Source: JADHUC01 sp964617665 (GTDB lineage Bacteria; Planctomycetota; Planctomycetia; Pirellulales; Pirellulaceae). Taken from it: 15,332 nucleotides of DNA. Shown piece after piece: positions 15,244 through 15,332 of the stretch. Each line of letters starts with the position of its first letter. Within the stretch, counting starts at the first letter, position 1. Location of the stretch: assembly GCA_964617665.1 (NCBI GenBank), contig CAZUAH010000319.1, positions 1 to 15,332 on the forward strand, given 5' to 3'. The notes beneath the pieces are model-generated. The model was not told where the DNA came from, searched no databases, and worked only from the letters and a program-made list of their open reading frames with translations. Made by a program: the position numbers and the translations under genes.

Positions 15244-15332
15244 AGGTTGACGCTACATACCAAGTGACACCTGACTAACTTACTAGGGATGCAACGGGTG
15301 TCCACCAAAAGGTGCAAATCCTGAGCGGCCGT

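Larger units (their letters stand above)
14989..15332. promoter_or_regulatory. Gene-free upstream region of the sigma/FecR operon
   Basis: I see no supported gene in these 344 bases on either strand. They hold the 5' region of the sigma gene. Three perfect inverted repeats (15080-15090, 15201-15215, 15223-15243) are listed separately. On the minus strand TACAAT (15089-15084) resembles a -10 box, and CTGACC (15114-15109) with 19 bases between them is a poor -35; this pairing is weak. No conserved planctomycete ECF promoter can be named by eye. Confidence 0.45.

Noticed and set aside
1..15332. tRNA, rRNA, CRISPR repeats and insertion-sequence ends
   Set aside because: None was seen: no cloverleaf-like or rRNA-like stretch, no regularly spaced repeats, and no transposase frame or terminal inverted repeats around the damaged genes.

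Overview
The window looks like part of the genome of a planctomycete, or of a close relative in the PVC group (Verrucomicrobia or Lentisphaerae are the alternatives). The evidence is the combination of protein types: a short Rhodopirellula-type ECF sigma factor coupled to a FecR/LamG membrane protein, a Tat-exported Gfo/Idh/MocA oxidoreductase, a DUF1080 protein, a giant PQQ-like beta-propeller with an embedded methyltransferase domain, a Cys-type sulfatase and exported fucosidases. I see no rRNA, tRNA, CRISPR array or insertion sequence. The assignment comes from recognising families by eye; no database search was possible.

Left block (1-3643, minus strand, visibly lower in G+C by eye). In transcription order it holds a Tat-exported sugar isomerase/epimerase (2717-3643), a secreted DUF1080 protein with a C-terminal NTF2/SnoaL-like domain (1502-2650), the C-terminal remnant of a GH95 alpha-L-fucosidase (1097 to about 1494) and a sulfatase that loses its C-terminal part at position 97. 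Two of the four units are therefore damaged. A PAS-AraC regulator (3796-4560, plus strand) is divergent from this block. The space between them carries two copies of CAACGCAT exactly 21 bp apart, which suits tandem AraC-family binding.

Middle (4561-5209). A small, unrecognised reading frame with signal-peptide character (4578-5033) lies between the regulator and the next operon; its start and its reality are uncertain.

Right block (5210-14988, minus strand, G+C-rich). Five genes are closely spaced in one direction: ECF sigma factor, FecR-LamG membrane protein (overlapping by ATGA), Tat-exported Gfo/Idh/MocA oxidoreductase, 1317-residue PQQ-like propeller/methyltransferase/carbohydrate-binding protein, and GH29 alpha-L-fucosidase. 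The 344 bases upstream of the sigma gene have no gene but contain several perfect inverted repeats.

Taken together, this is probably an accessory locus for using a fucose-containing, probably sulfated, glycan. Fucosidases and a sulfatase would trim the glycan. The Gfo/Idh protein, the DUF1080 protein and the xylose-isomerase-like protein match the parts of the known oxidation-elimination (3-keto-glycoside) route and all carry export signals. Two separate regulators, AraC-type on the left and sigma/FecR on the right, suggest that two modules were brought together. The most unusual items are the methyltransferase fold inside an exported propeller and the membrane regulator whose outer part is a glycan-binding-type LamG fold.
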